The notes beneath the pieces were generated by a model. The model made no database searches. It was not told the DNA's origin and saw only the letters and a program-made list of their open reading frames with translations. Shown here in pieces: positions 42,916 to 53,432 of a stretch of 64,000 nucleotides of DNA. Source of the stretch: Sphingobium sp. EM0848 (GTDB lineage: Bacteria > Pseudomonadota > Alphaproteobacteria > Sphingomonadales > Sphingomonadaceae); NCBI RefSeq assembly GCF_013375555.1, contig NZ_JABXWB010000001.1:806001-870000 (forward strand). The letters run 5' to 3'. The translations under genes and the position numbers were made by a program. How positions within the stretch are numbered: the stretch's first letter is position 1; each line of letters opens with the position of its first letter.

Positions 42916-44216
42916 AGGGGAAATCCTCCGGCCCGTCGCGGGGCGGCCCCCGCAAGCCCGGCGCTGCTCCGCAAGGCCGCGCTCGCGGCGCAGTGAAGGC
43001 GGCCCGCGCCCGCAAGCCCGATGCCCCCAAACCTGCGCCCAAGGCAGCGGCCAAAGCCGCGCCTGCCAAGGCGTCCCCGGCCAAGGGCGTCTCGCTGGAC
43101 GTGCGCCAGTTTCGCGTGGGCGCGGATGATGACGGAATCCGGCTCGACCGCTGGTTCCAGCGGCATCTGCCCGATATCGGCTTCAACACCGTGTCGCGCT
43201 GGGCGCGCACCGGCCAGCTTCGCGTCGATGGAGCGCGCGCGGCGCCTGGCGACCGCGTTGCGGAAGGTCAGGCCATCCGGGTTCCTCCCGCCGAGCCCAA
43301 GGCCGCTGAGAGAGCCAGGCCCAAGCGTGTCCGCCCGGAACTGACCGACGATCAGGTCGCTTTCGCGCAGAGTCTGGTCATTCATCGCGACGCGCAGGCC
43401 ATCGTCATCAACAAGCCGCCGGGCCTCGCCACGCAGGGCGGGACCAAGACCGACGATCATGTCGACGGGCTGCTGGATGCGCTGGAGTTCGAACTGGACC
43501 AGCGTCCCAAGCTGGTCCACCGGCTCGACAAGGACACGTCCGGCGCGTTGCTGATCGCGCGCACGGCGCGTTCGGCCGCCTTTTTCGCCAAGGCTTTTTC
43601 CAGCCGCACGGCGCGCAAGGTCTATTGGGCCATCGTCATGGGCGTCCCCTCCATCGAGGACGGCATGATCGAACTGCCGATCGCCAAGCAGCCCGGCACC
43701 GGCGGCGAGAAAATGCATGTGGATGAGGAGGAGGGGCTGCCCGCCCGTTCGCGTTATCGTGTGATCGAGCGTGCGGGCAACCGTGCCGCCTGGGTCGAGC
43801 TGCAACCCTATACCGGGCGGACCCACCAGCTTCGCGTTCATATGGCGGCGATCGGCCACCCTATCGTGGGCGACGGCAAATATGGCGGCAAGGAAGCCTT
43901 TTTGAGCGGCACGATCAGCCGCAAGATGCACCTCCATGCCCGCCGCATCCGGGTGGATCATCCCGATGGCGATCGCGTCGATGTACGCGCGGAGCTTCCC
44001 GATCATTTCGCGGCCAGTCTTGTCTCGCTGGGCTTCGACATCCATGCTGGTGATCTGCCGCTGGATGAGGAGGTTGCGCGCAAACCGACCCGCGAGGATG
44101 AGAAAAAGGCTGCCCGCGCCCATGCCAAGCAGATTCGCAAGGGCCGCAAGGGCGAACGCCGCGCACGCGGTTCGACCGGCGGCGCAAAGAGCGGTGGAGG
44201 CCAGCGCAGGAAATGA
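42912..44216 (+). CDS. rluC: RluC-type 23S rRNA pseudouridine synthase
   Basis: 434 residues. The first 58 are a Lys/Ala/Pro-rich tail, followed by an S4 RNA-binding domain (GIRLDRWFQRHL), then the RluA-family core with catalytic Asp in HRLDKDTSGALL and the RTHQLRVHMA motif. The C-terminal 50 residues are again basic. The basic tails are longer than in E. coli RluC (about 320 residues) and probably aid rRNA binding. Overlaps both neighbours by four bases. Confidence 0.88.
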   Translation: MKGKSSGPSRGGPRKPGAAPQGRARGAVKAARARKPDAPKPAPKAAAKAAPAKASPAKGVSLDVRQFRVGADDDGIRLDRWFQRHLPDIGFNTVSRWARTGQLRVDGARAAPGDRVAEGQAIRVPPAEPKAAERARPKRVRPELTDDQVAFAQSLVIHRDAQAIVINKPPGLATQGGTKTDDHVDGLLDALEFELDQRPKLVHRLDKDTSGALLIARTARSAAFFAKAFSSRTARKVYWAIVMGVPSIEDGMIELPIAKQPGTGGEKMHVDEEEGLPARSRYRVIERAGNRAAWVELQPYTGRTHQLRVHMAAIGHPIVGDGKYGGKEAFLSGTISRKMHLHARRIRVDHPDGDRVDVRAELPDHFAASLVSLGFDIHAGDLPLDEEVARKPTREDEKKAARAHAKQIRKGRKGERRARGSTGGAKSGGGQRRK

Positions 44217-44872
44217 GCAACCGTCTGGCCGTGTTCGATTGCGACGGCACGCTGGTCGACAGCCAGCATAGCATCTGCACGGCCATGATCCGCGCCTTTG
44301 AGGGCGAAAAACTGGTCCCGCCCGATCGTGCGACGATCCTGTCCGTGGTGGGCCTGTCGCTGCCGCTCGCCATGGCGCGGCTGCTTCCGCAGGCGGACGC
44401 GGCCTATCACGATCATCTGGCGGAGGGGTACAAGCTCGCCTTCCGGCAATTGCGCCGTGAAAACGCCGTGTCGGAGCCACTTTATCCGGGCATTGCCGAT
44501 CTGATCCGCGAACTGGATGCCGATGGCTGGCTGCTGGGCGTCGCCACCGGCAAGTCCGACCGGGGCCTTAATCTCTGCCTCAGCCATCATGGCATTCATG
44601 CGCATTTCGTGACGCTCCAGACCGCGGATCGTCACCCGTCCAAGCCGCATCCCTCAATGCTGCTGACGGCCATGGCGGAGGCGGGCGCGTCGCCGGAAAG
44701 CACGGTCATGATCGGTGACACCAGCTTCGACATCGACATGGCTCTGGCGGCGGGCACCCGCGCGCTGGGCGTCGGCTGGGGTTATCACACGCCGCAGGAT
44801 CTGGTCGCGGCGGGCGCGCACAGCGTGGCGATGGACAGCGAAGAATTGCGCGGCCATATCCACGCCCGATGA
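44213..44872 (+). CDS. HAD-family phosphatase, phosphoglycolate phosphatase-like
   Basis: 219 residues with HAD motifs: FDCDGTLVDS, GVATGKSDRGL, KPHPSML, and MIGDTSFDIDMALAAG. The helical cap after motif I fits Gph-like enzymes. Sits in the coupled chain crcB, rluC, this gene, a membrane protein and the ATP12 chaperone. Confidence 0.85.
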   Translation: MSNRLAVFDCDGTLVDSQHSICTAMIRAFEGEKLVPPDRATILSVVGLSLPLAMARLLPQADAAYHDHLAEGYKLAFRQLRRENAVSEPLYPGIADLIRELDADGWLLGVATGKSDRGLNLCLSHHGIHAHFVTLQTADRHPSKPHPSMLLTAMAEAGASPESTVMIGDTSFDIDMALAAGTRALGVGWGYHTPQDLVAAGAHSVAMDSEELRGHIHAR

Positions 44873-45126
44873 CCGAAATTCCACCGATCCCGCCCGTCGA
44901 TCCTGAGAAGGTCGCCCGCCAGCGCTTCTTCGCATTGGGTCTGTTCCGCCTGTCCGGCGCGCTGCTGGTGATGTTCGGTTTCCTCGTGCTGATGCAGCGA
45001 TTCCATTGGGTTCAGGGCAGCAAGGCCAAGGCGATGGGGGCGATCTTCGTGGTCGTGGGCCTGTTCCAGTTCGTCATTGTGCCCCGCCTGTTGCTGGCAT
45101 TGTTCCGAAAGCCTCCAATATCATGA
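44869..45126 (+). CDS. small two-helix membrane protein
   Basis: 85 residues: cytoplasmic Pro-rich start (IPPIPPVDPEKVARQRFFAL), then two hydrophobic helices (LFRLSGALLVMFGFLVLMQ and MGAIFVVVGLFQFVIVPRL). Overlaps the HAD gene by four bases and the ATP12 gene by four. Such proteins regularly precede ATP12 in sphingomonads; role unknown. Confidence 0.75.
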   Translation: MTEIPPIPPVDPEKVARQRFFALGLFRLSGALLVMFGFLVLMQRFHWVQGSKAKAMGAIFVVVGLFQFVIVPRLLLALFRKPPIS

Positions 45127-45818
45127 AACGCTTCTACAAGGATGTCAGCGTCGTTCCCACCGATGGCGGGTTCGAGATCCGGCTCGATGGCCGGCCCGTC
45201 CGCACTCCCGCCCGCGCGCCGCTGGCCTTGCCCAATGCCATGCTGGCCGAGGCCATTGCCGAGGAATGGCGCGCGCAGGGCGAGACGATCGATCCGCGCT
45301 CCATGCCCTTCACCGGCCTTGCCAATGGCGCCATCGACCAGATCGCGCCCAATCGCGAGAGTTTCGCCAGCGGCATTGCCCGCTATGGCGAGAGTGATCT
45401 GCTCTGCTACCGCGCCGAAGGGCCGGGGGAACTGATCGCCCGTGAGGCGGCCGCCTGGGACCCGCTGCTGGATTGGGCGCGTCATCGCTATGATGTGACC
45501 TTTGTCGTGACGCAGGGCATCATCCCTGTCGCCCAGCCTGTCGAGACGCTGGAGCGGCTGGACGCTGCGGTGGCTGCGCTCGATCCGTTCACGCTTGCGG
45601 GTCTGTCCACGTTGGTCACGCTTTCCGGCTCGCTGGTTTGCGGCCTCGCCATTGTCGAGGGTGGGCATGACGCCGAGCTGATCTGGACGGCAGCCGAAAT
45701 CGATGAGGCGTGGGAAGTCGAGCAATGGGGCGAGGATGCCGAAGCGGCCGCCCGTTCAGCGCAGCGTCGAAACGAATTTGCCATGGCGCGAGCTTTTTGC
45801 GGGATGACCCGAGCCTGA
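45123..45818 (+). CDS. ATP12-family F1-ATPase assembly chaperone
   Basis: 231 residues. RFYKDVSVVPTDGGFEIRLDGRPVRTPAR and EEWRAQGETIDPRSMPFTGLANGAID are the standard ATP12 motifs. It helps the F1 alpha subunit assemble and is found mainly in alphaproteobacteria and mitochondria, which supports the taxonomic call. Confidence 0.92.
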   Translation: MKRFYKDVSVVPTDGGFEIRLDGRPVRTPARAPLALPNAMLAEAIAEEWRAQGETIDPRSMPFTGLANGAIDQIAPNRESFASGIARYGESDLLCYRAEGPGELIAREAAAWDPLLDWARHRYDVTFVVTQGIIPVAQPVETLERLDAAVAALDPFTLAGLSTLVTLSGSLVCGLAIVEGGHDAELIWTAAEIDEAWEVEQWGEDAEAAARSAQRRNEFAMARAFCGMTRA

Positions 45819-45919
45819 TCGGGTGGGATCGGCGGTCTATCTCTGGTCAATTGTCAGGGCAGGGCGCGGGGAGGTGCCCTGCACCTATTTTGGATGAAAT
45901 CTCCAAGGAGACCTTGACC

Positions 45920-46639
45920 TTGTCCCGTTCCTTCATTGCTGCCCTGTTGACTGTTTCCGCCTCTCTGGCGCTGGCCGCCCCGGCAGTCGCCCAACAGGCC
46001 GCTGCTCCCGCCGCCAGCCCGATGACCTCGCAGCAGATCGCCGCCTTCAATCAGGCGGTCACGGACTTCACCGCCGGCCAGACCGCCCAGCAGGCAGGCG
46101 ACAACGGCACCGCCGCCGCCAAATATAACGCCGCGCTCCCCGCCATCCGTGATGCAGTGGCGGCCGATCCGGGCAAGATCGAGAATGTGAACTTCCTGGC
46201 CAATGCGCTTTATGCCGATGCGGCTGCACAGGGCGCGCTGGGCAAGATGGACAGGGTGATCGCCCTCTACACCGAATCCGCGCCCCATTGGCGCAAGCTG
46301 GTCGAGGCCAAGCCGACCGATGCCGCCAGCCGGAACATCTTCGCTGGCATATTGATCCAGATGGGCAATCAGAAACTCGCCTCTCAGGACAAGATCGGCG
46401 CCGATCCGCTCTACAGGGAAGCGCTGACGCTGGCGCGCAGATCGGTGGCGGAAAACGGTACGGATGCGGTGAGCAGGAACGTCCTGTTGTCCGCGCTGAT
46501 CGGCGCCAGCCAGACCGCCAACGACCCGGCGCTGACCAACGAAGCGCTGAGCATGGGCAAGGCGATGTTGAGCGACGGGTCGATCGACGCGATGAACAAG
46601 CCTTCTATCGAGGCGATGACCAGCGCCAGGGCGGGGTGA
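45920..46639 (+). CDS. secreted tetratricopeptide-like protein
   Basis: 239 residues starting at TTG 45920, nine bases after AAGGAG. The start gives a clean signal peptide (SRSFIAALLTVSASLALAAPAVA). The mature part is helical with TPR-like repeats (ADPGKIENVNFLANALYADAA, YTESAPHWRKLVEAKPTDAASRN). Function unknown. Confidence 0.7.
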   Translation: MSRSFIAALLTVSASLALAAPAVAQQAAAPAASPMTSQQIAAFNQAVTDFTAGQTAQQAGDNGTAAAKYNAALPAIRDAVAADPGKIENVNFLANALYADAAAQGALGKMDRVIALYTESAPHWRKLVEAKPTDAASRNIFAGILIQMGNQKLASQDKIGADPLYREALTLARRSVAENGTDAVSRNVLLSALIGASQTANDPALTNEALSMGKAMLSDGSIDAMNKPSIEAMTSARAG

Positions 46640-46696
46640 TTTGGGTGTCGGCCGGGACGCTTGTCTCGGCCGGCCTTTTCAAAGGCGGCGTGCCCC

Positions 46697-47371
46697 TCAG
46701 GCCCCGATGATCTTGTCGGCGTAAAGCAGCCGCCCGGGTCCGACCAGCCCGATGAACTGCGGCAACATATGGCGGGCGAGCGCGAAGCAGCCTTCGCTGC
46801 GCCCGATCTTGCCCCAGGTCGCGATATGATCCTCGCTCACATAATCCGCGCCATGCACGACGATGGCGCGGATTTCGGCATTATTGTTCTGAGGGTCCAG
46901 CCCCATCAGGCGGATGGCGCGGCCGTGCTGCCCTTCATAGATTTCGCCCGTCTTGAACGCGCCCGAACAACTGGCCAGCGAATTGGGTTCGTTGGAGAAG
47001 CTCTGAAGCCATCCCGAATGTTCCGGGTCCGACCCCCGGCCATGGGCCACCAGATAGGAACTGGCCTGCCCGCCGATCAGATCGACCACATGAAAGCGCA
47101 ATTCACGCGAGGGAGCGTTGAAATCGGCCAGCGCAACACGGTCGCGCAGTTCGAACAGATGCCCGTGCTGGTCTAGCGCGGCCTTGGCCCGCTCCAGCAA
47201 TTTTGCATAGGGCTGCGCCGCCAGCGGCCCGGTGGGAATCGGACGCGGCGTTGCCGGCACAGGGAATTTGGGCAGCGTTTCGCCCAGCGAAGCGGCCCGA
47301 CCCGCACTGTCGGCAAGAAAGGAAAAAGCCAGTCCGCTCAAGGCGAGCTTGGTAAAACTACGACGATCCAT
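46697..47371 (-). CDS. secreted L,D-transpeptidase-like (YkuD_2) protein
   Basis: 224 residues. A twin-arginine-like start (MDRRSFTKLALSGLAFSFL) leads into a catalytic-domain-like region with VVHGADYVSE and the nucleophile segment GRSEGCFALAR (Cys195). Matches the YkuD_2 murein transpeptidase-like family. Start ATG at 47371; no clear ribosome site. Confidence 0.8.
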   Translation of the reverse strand: MDRRSFTKLALSGLAFSFLADSAGRAASLGETLPKFPVPATPRPIPTGPLAAQPYAKLLERAKAALDQHGHLFELRDRVALADFNAPSRELRFHVVDLIGGQASSYLVAHGRGSDPEHSGWLQSFSNEPNSLASCSGAFKTGEIYEGQHGRAIRLMGLDPQNNNAEIRAIVVHGADYVSEDHIATWGKIGRSEGCFALARHMLPQFIGLVGPGRLLYADKIIGA

Positions 47372-47494
47372 GCACCCAATATAGCAAATGCGCGCCACTG
47401 CTCCAAGGGCAGGGCGATCAGGCCCAGCCCATTGATGTGGCATTTGACGGGAAAGTCGACCTGTCGTCCCGTTTCCGGGACGAGGTGCAGGCCC

Positions 47495-47791
47495 TTACTG
47501 AGTCGAGTTGCTCGATTGACCCACCTCATCCCGGCTAAGGCGGGATGTCATGCCGGTGGCGGCGGCGTCATCCTCGATCTGCTGCTGTTCCGAAATGCTG
47601 GGCGGCGGCGCGGGCTGGGGCGCGACGGCGTTGTTGCTCGGCTCCGGCACGGGGGCCGCTTCCGGTTCGTTGACGATCACATTTTCGACCGGCGGCTCGA
47701 CCAGATTATTGGTCGGCGCCTGCTCTTCCTTCTTGCCGCAGGCTGCGAGGGCGAGCGTCCCGGCAAGGGCGATAAGGGCGAATTTGCGCAT
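47495..47791 (-). CDS. small lipoprotein
   Basis: 98 residues with lipobox ALAAC (Cys18), then a Pro/Glu/Asn-rich unstructured chain. It follows the large L,D-transpeptidase gene by six bases. Function unknown; may be a cell-wall-associated anchor. Confidence 0.65.
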   Translation of the reverse strand: MRKFALIALAGTLALAACGKKEEQAPTNNLVEPPVENVIVNEPEAAPVPEPSNNAVAPQPAPPPSISEQQQIEDDAAATGMTSRLSRDEVGQSSNSTQ

Positions 47792-47797
47792 GAAAAA

Positions 47798-49255
47798 TCA
47801 GTCCTTGGATGCAATGGAGGCCGCAGGCGCGGCGGTCGGGTCGACGCGGCGGCTGGACGCCTCGATCTTGGCGGCGAGCAGCTTGTCCCAGCCATAGGGG
47901 TCGGAACGGAAGCTCATCGTGCCGTTATTGCTGGCAAAAGCGGTCCAGTAGAGCAGATAGACCGCCACCTGCTTGGGCAGAGACACGCGCTGGGTCTTGC
48001 CCGTGTCGATCAGCGACTGGATCTGCCCGGCCAGATCGGGGTCGCCCGCGACCATCAGTTCAGCCAGCGGCACCGGCTTTTCCAGACGGATGCAGCCATG
48101 GCTGGCCAGCCGGTCATAGCTGGAGAATTTCGCCCGCGACGGCGTATCGTGCAGATAGACGGCAAAGGGATTGTTGAAGTCGAACTTCAATCGTCCAAGC
48201 GCGCTGCCCGGCCCGGCGGGTTGCACGATCCGCTCGCCGGTTTCAGGCGTCCCGACGATCTTGTAGCCCTGCCGGATCAGCGTGGCGCGCCCCTTGGGCC
48301 ACAATTCGCGCTTGGCGATGGAGGCGGGGACGTTCCACGGCGGATTGACGACGATCGAATGGATGCTGGAGGACAGCATCGGCGTCGCATTGTCGGGCGA
48401 ACCCGTCACCGCGCGCATCGATGTCACGGGCTGATCGCCCTCGAACACCGTCAGCACGGCGGCGGCGATGTTCACCTGAACGCGGTTGACCGGCAATTCG
48501 CGCGGCATCCAGCGCCAGCGTTCCATATTCGCCATGATCGCGGCGATGCGATCGTCGACGGGCACGTTCAGTTCCTTGAGCGTCCGGGCGTCGAGCAGGC
48601 CGGTGGGGTTGAGGCCGTAGCGCCGCTGCGCCCGCTGCAACACCTCGACCAGCTTTTCGCCGGGCGCGACGCTCCTGTCCTCGATGGCGATGCGCGCCCG
48701 CACCACGTCGGGGGAGGATTGCGCGGTCAGCGTGGGCCAGCCGCCCGCGTCGCGAATCCGCTCATAATTGGCGAGACCCTTGCGCAGCCCGTCATAGCCT
48801 GAATAGGGCGGCGTCAGATTAAGCGCCCATTGCGGCAGCCGATCTTCGCCGAGTGCCTTGGCCAGACCGGGGCGCGGATCGAAGGGAGCAGGGCGCAGCG
48901 CCCAGATTTCCAGGAAGTCCGCCGTGTCGACGCGGCCGGTGCTGAGCGCCCGCGCACGGTCCAGTGCCGCGGACATCAGGGCATCGCCCTTGAGGTCGCC
49001 GGTCGCCTTGCTGCGCGCCATCAGCCCCTGCTGCGTGCCGCCCTTCAACCAGTCGTTGAGCCAGCGCTCCTGCGCGGCGGTCGGCTGGGGCAGCGGAACC
49101 GGAGGCGGCGGCGTCACGATGGACGGCGGCAGGATCACCTGCGGCTGCGGGGCCGGCAATGTCGGCGTGGCCGCCGGAGGTTGCGCCAGCGCCGGCACAG
49201 CAATCGTGCCAAGCAGGGAAAGAACGGAAAAATGGATCAATTTGGGACGCTTCAT
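47798..49255 (-). CDS. murein L,D-transpeptidase (YcbB/LdtD-like)
   Basis: 485 residues: signal peptide ([13 protein letters not shown]), a Pro-rich linker, a peptidoglycan-binding-like region ([20 protein letters not shown]), then the YkuD domain with HDTPSRAKF and SHGCIRLE (nucleophile Cys388). It forms 3-3 crosslinks in peptidoglycan. Second L,D-transpeptidase-type gene within 2 kb. Confidence 0.9.
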   Translation of the reverse strand: MKRPKLIHFSVLSLLGTIAVPALAQPPAATPTLPAPQPQVILPPSIVTPPPPVPLPQPTAAQERWLNDWLKGGTQQGLMARSKATGDLKGDALMSAALDRARALSTGRVDTADFLEIWALRPAPFDPRPGLAKALGEDRLPQWALNLTPPYSGYDGLRKGLANYERIRDAGGWPTLTAQSSPDVVRARIAIEDRSVAPGEKLVEVLQRAQRRYGLNPTGLLDARTLKELNVPVDDRIAAIMANMERWRWMPRELPVNRVQVNIAAAVLTVFEGDQPVTSMRAVTGSPDNATPMLSSSIHSIVVNPPWNVPASIAKRELWPKGRATLIRQGYKIVGTPETGERIVQPAGPGSALGRLKFDFNNPFAVYLHDTPSRAKFSSYDRLASHGCIRLEKPVPLAELMVAGDPDLAGQIQSLIDTGKTQRVSLPKQVAVYLLYWTAFASNNGTMSFRSDPYGWDKLLAAKIEASSRRVDPTAAPAASIASKD

Positions 49256-49310
49256 GCTGGACCAGATAGCGCAAAGCCCGCATCGTTCAAACTCGAAGAT
49301 AGCGGAAAAG

Positions 49311-50228
49311 ATGATGCTGCACGTCGTTCACCATCCGGCCTATGTCTCTCCTGCAACAGGGGGCAGTTCCTTTCGCTTCGATAAATATGGGCTGGTGATG
49401 GAAGCGCTGAGCATGGCGGGTGCGCCCTTTACCGTGCATGAACCTTCTCCCATGCCGCGCCGCTGGATCGAGGCGGTGCACGATCCTGCCTATGTCGAGC
49501 AGGTCGCGACGCTGAGCGTACCGCCGGAGAAGGAGCGCCGCATCGGCTTTGCCGTGACGGAGCGGGTGATGCGCCGTTCGATGCTTTCGCCCGGCGGCAC
49601 CTGGGCGGCGGCGCGGCTGGCGATGGTGCATGGCTATGCAGCGAACGCGGCGGGCGGGAGCCATCATGCGCTGCATGACAGCGGCGCGGGCTATTGCGTG
49701 TTCAACGACCTGGCCATCGCGGCCAACCGGCTGATCGAGGAGGGGGATGCGCGGCGGATATTGATCCTGGATCTGGATGTGCATCAGGGTGACGGGACGG
49801 CGGCGCTGATGGCGGGGAGGGATGATGTTTTTACGTTCTCGATTCATGCCGAGAAGAATTTTCCGGTCCGCAAGGCGCGGTCCACGCTGGACATAGGGCT
49901 GCCCGATGGGACCGAGGATGAAGCCTATATGGCAGCGTTGAGTGGAGTGCTGCTGGGCGTCTTGGACGATTTTAGGCCTGATCTCATCTTGTATCAGGCC
50001 GGGGTCGATCCCCATGCCGACGATCGGCTCGGCCGATTGTCGCTGAGCGATGCCGGGCTGGATCGCCGCGACCGCACCGTCATGCGCGCCGCGAGGAGCC
50101 GGGGCATCCCGCTCGCCAGCACCATGGGCGGTGGATATGGCGAGGATCGCATGGCTGTTGCCCGGCGGCATGCGGATTGCATGATCCGATTGGCGGAAGA
50201 AAACGGAATGATGATGATGATGCGGTGA
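49311..50228 (+). CDS. histone deacetylase superfamily protein
   Basis: 305 residues. [34 protein letters not shown] and [13 protein letters not shown] contain the zinc ligands and tandem His of HDAC-like amidohydrolases such as acetoin utilization or polyamine deacetylases. Two ATGs (49311, 49314) are equally possible. Ends in five Met from an ATG repeat. Confidence 0.88.
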   Translation: MMLHVVHHPAYVSPATGGSSFRFDKYGLVMEALSMAGAPFTVHEPSPMPRRWIEAVHDPAYVEQVATLSVPPEKERRIGFAVTERVMRRSMLSPGGTWAAARLAMVHGYAANAAGGSHHALHDSGAGYCVFNDLAIAANRLIEEGDARRILILDLDVHQGDGTAALMAGRDDVFTFSIHAEKNFPVRKARSTLDIGLPDGTEDEAYMAALSGVLLGVLDDFRPDLILYQAGVDPHADDRLGRLSLSDAGLDRRDRTVMRAARSRGIPLASTMGGGYGEDRMAVARRHADCMIRLAEENGMMMMMR

Positions 50229-50247
50229 GGGGGCGGAATCGAGCAGC

Positions 50248-50829
50248 CTAATGCATCGTCTGTCCGTTCCCCGGCTGTGAAGCGGAGGCGTTCCTGCCCT
50301 CCATCAGCTTCGCCGCGATCAGGCCTGCCGCCGTCAGCGCGATGAAATCGCTGAAGGCGAGATAGAGGATATATCCCCAGGGCGCATGGTTGAACACGGC
50401 CTGCCCGACATGCAGCCACAGCACGGCAACCAGTGCGAACATGATGCTCAGCCGTGCGCGCACGCCGAAATCGCTGCTCACAAAGCGCAGCATCAGCGCG
50501 ATCAGAAGGCCCACGACCAATGCCAGCATCAGTCCGCCGATCAAGGCTCCGGGGTCCGTCACCGGAAAGCCGCTATTATTGTAGAAGACCATCGCCACCG
50601 GCCCCTTGCCATAGAGCACGGTGCCTTGCGCGGTCGCCGGATCGGGAATCACATAGACGCCGGTGCCCGATGGGGTCAGCGTCTGCGCCATGGCGGCTTG
50701 CAGCGCGCCGCTCGCTCCGGCGTCCGCGCGATGAAAGGCAAGCGCGCTGAGTGGCGTGCCCCAGAAGATGAACCCGACAAGATACATGGCGACTCCGCCG
50801 ATCAGGCCGCCCAATATGGTCTTGATCAT
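50248..50829 (-). CDS. membrane protein of unknown function
   Basis: 193 residues, ATG at 50829 with AGGAGGG upstream. About five membrane helices (TILGGLIGGVAMYLVGFIFW, ALIGGLMLALVVGLLIALM, LSIMFALVAVLWLHVGQ, GYILYLAFSDFIALTAAGLI). No family recognised. Confidence 0.75.
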   Translation of the reverse strand: MIKTILGGLIGGVAMYLVGFIFWGTPLSALAFHRADAGASGALQAAMAQTLTPSGTGVYVIPDPATAQGTVLYGKGPVAMVFYNNSGFPVTDPGALIGGLMLALVVGLLIALMLRFVSSDFGVRARLSIMFALVAVLWLHVGQAVFNHAPWGYILYLAFSDFIALTAAGLIAAKLMEGRNASASQPGNGQTMH

Positions 50830-50913
50830 ATGCCCTCCTGTCCTCTCCTGAAATGAGAGGCTGAAGGACAAAGGCCGGATCGGCAACAGTTTTTCGCGTC
50901 CGGCCGGGTCGGA

Positions 50914-51234
50914 TCAATCGGCTGGGCGCGAAGCCTTTTCCGCGATCCCCGAAACGCCTTCGCGCCGGTCCAGTTCATCCAGCACATCGTCGAGCGATAT
51001 GTCGAGATCCGCCAGCAGCACGATGAGGTGGAACAGCAGGTCCGCGCTTTCCCCGATTGCGCCCTCACGGTCGGATGCCATGGCGGCGATCACCGTCTCC
51101 ACGGCCTCCTCACCCACTTTCTGGGCGATCTTGCCGCGTCCCTTGGCGGTCAGCTTGGCCACATAGCTTTGGGAAGGGTCAGCCTGCCGCCGCTGGCGGA
51201 TGGTCCGTTCAAGATCGAAAAGGGTCGCGCGCAT
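50914..51234 (-). CDS. hisE: phosphoribosyl-ATP diphosphatase
   Basis: 106 residues of the MazG-like HisE fold: KVGEEAVETVIAAM and ESADLLFHLIVLL carry the metal-binding acidic residues. Second step of histidine synthesis. Last gene of the his run, 80 bases after hisF. No HisI domain is attached. Confidence 0.93.
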   Translation of the reverse strand: MRATLFDLERTIRQRRQADPSQSYVAKLTAKGRGKIAQKVGEEAVETVIAAMASDREGAIGESADLLFHLIVLLADLDISLDDVLDELDRREGVSGIAEKASRPAD

Positions 51235-51314
51235 GGCGCCATCAAGCGCCGCGCGCGCGGGCCGTCAAATGAAAACTGATTTCTTCCCCACTCACGGGCG
51301 ACGAAAAGCTGCGT

Positions 51315-52079
51315 TCAGCCCGCCCGGACGGGCACGCCTGCCGCCGCAAGCGCCTGATGCGCCTCAGCAATAGTGTGTTGACCGAAGTGAAATATGGAGG
51401 CCGCCAGCACGGCGCTGGCATGGCCTTCGATCACGCCCTCCACCAGATGCTCCAGCGTACCGACGCCGCCGCTGGCGATCACCGGGACCGACACCGCATC
51501 GGCAATGGCGCGGGTGAGGGCAAGGTCGTAGCCCGCCTTGGTCCCGTCCCCGTCCATGGAGGTGACGAGCAGTTCTCCCGCGCCCAGTTCCGCCAGCCGG
51601 ATCGCATGCTCCAGCGCGTCGATGCCGGTCGGTTTGCGCCCGCCATGGGTGAAGATTTCCCACCGGCCTTCTCCGACCCGCCGCGCATCGACGGAGCCGA
51701 CGATGCACTGGCTGCCGAAGCGGTCGGCGATGTCGGCGACGACTTCGGGCCGGGCGACGGCGGCGCTGTTCACCGCCACCTTGTCCGCGCCCGCGAGCAG
51801 CAGCGCCCGCGCATCCTCCGGGCTGCGCACGCCGCCGCCGACCGTCACTGGCATGAAGCAGACCTCTGCGGTCCGCCGCACCACGTCGAGGATCGTGCCG
51901 CGCGCCTCATGGGTCGCGGTGATGTCGAGGAAGCAGAGTTCGTCCGCCCCGGCCGCGTCATAGATCTTGGCCTGCTCGACCGGATCGCCCGCATCGCGCA
52001 GATCGACGAAATTGACGCCCTTGACCACCCGGCCATTGGCGACGTCGAGGCAGGGAATGACGCGGGTGCGGACGGTCAT
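51315..52079 (-). CDS. hisF: imidazole glycerol phosphate synthase, cyclase subunit
   Basis: 254 residues, TIM barrel. N-terminal [18 protein letters not shown] with catalytic Asp11, and the second acid in [10 protein letters not shown]. Partner of HisH, using its ammonia to form IGP and AICAR. One base separates it from hisA. Confidence 0.95.
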   Translation of the reverse strand: MTVRTRVIPCLDVANGRVVKGVNFVDLRDAGDPVEQAKIYDAAGADELCFLDITATHEARGTILDVVRRTAEVCFMPVTVGGGVRSPEDARALLLAGADKVAVNSAAVARPEVVADIADRFGSQCIVGSVDARRVGEGRWEIFTHGGRKPTGIDALEHAIRLAELGAGELLVTSMDGDGTKAGYDLALTRAIADAVSVPVIASGGVGTLEHLVEGVIEGHASAVLAASIFHFGQHTIAEAHQALAAAGVPVRAG

Positions 52080-52080
52080 C

Positions 52081-52818
52081 TTATGCCGCCGCCTGCGCCA
52101 CGGCCAGCGCGGTCTTGAGGTCCAGCCGCCCGTCATAGAGCGCCCGGCCGGTGATCACGCCCTCAATGCCTTCATCGGCGTGGAGGCTGAGGATGCGGAT
52201 ATCCGCGATCCCCGCCACGCCGCCGCTGGCGATCACCGGAATGTCGGTGGCGCGCGCCAGATCGACGGTCGCCTCGATATTGCAGCCCTTGAGCAGGCCG
52301 TCGCGGCCGACATCGGTGAAGAGCAGGCTGGCGACGCCCGCATCCTCGAACCGGCGGGCAAGGTCGACGACCGGCATGTCGGACTTTTCGGCCCAGCCGT
52401 CGGTCGCGACAAAGCCGTCGCGTGCATCGACCGCGACGACGATGCCGCCGGGGAAGTCGCGGGCGGCCGCCTTGACGAATTCAGGGTCCTTCAGCGCTGC
52501 CGTGCCGATCACGATGCGCGAGGCGCCAAGGTCGAACCAGCGCTCCACCGCTTCGCGATTGCGGATGCCGCCGCCCAGTTGCACATGGCCCGGAAAGGCT
52601 TCGACGATCGCCTCGACCGCTTCGGCATTGACCGCGTGACCGGCAAAGCTGCCGTCGAGATCGACGACATGCAGATGTTGGGCGCCCGCCTGCGCGAACA
52701 GTTGCGCCTGTGCGGCGGGATTATCGCCATAGACGGTGGCGCGGTTCATGTCGCCCTCCGCCAGACGGACGACCTGTCCGCCCTTGAGGTCGATTGCGGG
52801 AAAAACGATGAGGCTCAT
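52081..52818 (-). CDS. hisA: phosphoribosylformimino-AICAR-P isomerase
   Basis: 245 residues, TIM barrel related to His[16 protein letters not shown] with Asp8, [15 protein letters not shown], and [14 protein letters not shown] at 52818 chosen because GGAG lies eight bases ahead and because of family N-termini; it overlaps hisH by four bases. Confidence 0.95.
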   Translation of the reverse strand: MSLIVFPAIDLKGGQVVRLAEGDMNRATVYGDNPAAQAQLFAQAGAQHLHVVDLDGSFAGHAVNAEAVEAIVEAFPGHVQLGGGIRNREAVERWFDLGASRIVIGTAALKDPEFVKAAARDFPGGIVVAVDARDGFVATDGWAEKSDMPVVDLARRFEDAGVASLLFTDVGRDGLLKGCNIEATVDLARATDIPVIASGGVAGIADIRILSLHADEGIEGVITGRALYDGRLDLKTALAVAQAAA

Positions 52819-53432
52819 GGACGCCACTCCAGAAAGCGGGAAAGGAAGGAAAGGCCATAGCTTTGGCTCTTTTCCGGGTGGAACTGGCAGCCGATGATCG
52901 TATCGCGCGCCACTGCGGCGACCAGCGGGCCGCCATGATCGGTCACGGCGGCGATATGATCGTTCTGCGCCACGTCGAAATGATAGCTGTGCAGGAAATA
53001 GGCTTCCCCCGCCTCCAGCAACGGCGGGTTGCCGCGCAGGGTCACGTCGTTCCAGCCCATATGCGGCACCTTGATCGCCGGGTCCTTCGGTTCGATCAGC
53101 CGCACGGTGCCGGGAATCCAGCCCAGCCCCTCATGTCGCCCGAATTCCTCCCCGGCATCGGCCAGCAATTGCATGCCCACGCACACGCCCAGAAAGGGCA
53201 CGCCGCGCCGGTGCACGGCTTCGTTCATCGCCTCCACCATGCCGGGAATCGCGACCAGCGCATCGCGGCAGGCGCGGAAGGCGCCCACGCCGGGCAGGAC
53301 GATGCGGTCCGCCTTCGCCACCAGATCGGCGTCGGCGGTGATGACGGCATTGTCCGCTCCCGCCTTGCGCAGGGCGTTATGCACCGAATGAAGGTTGCCC
53401 GCGCCGTAATCGATCAGGGCCAGAATGGTCAC
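52815..53432 (-). CDS. hisH: imidazole glycerol phosphate synthase, glutaminase subunit
   Basis: 205 residues. Class I glutamine amidotransferase triad: Cys in [12 protein letters not shown], His and Glu in [11 protein letters not shown] start at 53432 overlapping the hisB stop (GTGA), with AAGGGG upstream. Supplies ammonia to HisF. Confidence 0.95.
   Translation of the reverse strand: MTILALIDYGAGNLHSVHNALRKAGADNAVITADADLVAKADRIVLPGVGAFRACRDALVAIPGMVEAMNEAVHRRGVPFLGVCVGMQLLADAGEEFGRHEGLGWIPGTVRLIEPKDPAIKVPHMGWNDVTLRGNPPLLEAGEAYFLHSYHFDVAQNDHIAAVTDHGGPLVAAVARDTIIGCQFHPEKSQSYGLSFLSRFLEWRP

Noticed and set aside
50208..50225. ATG triplet repeat as a possible phase-variation tract
   Set aside because: It is at the very 3' end of the gene and in triplets, so length changes would only vary the number of Met residues.
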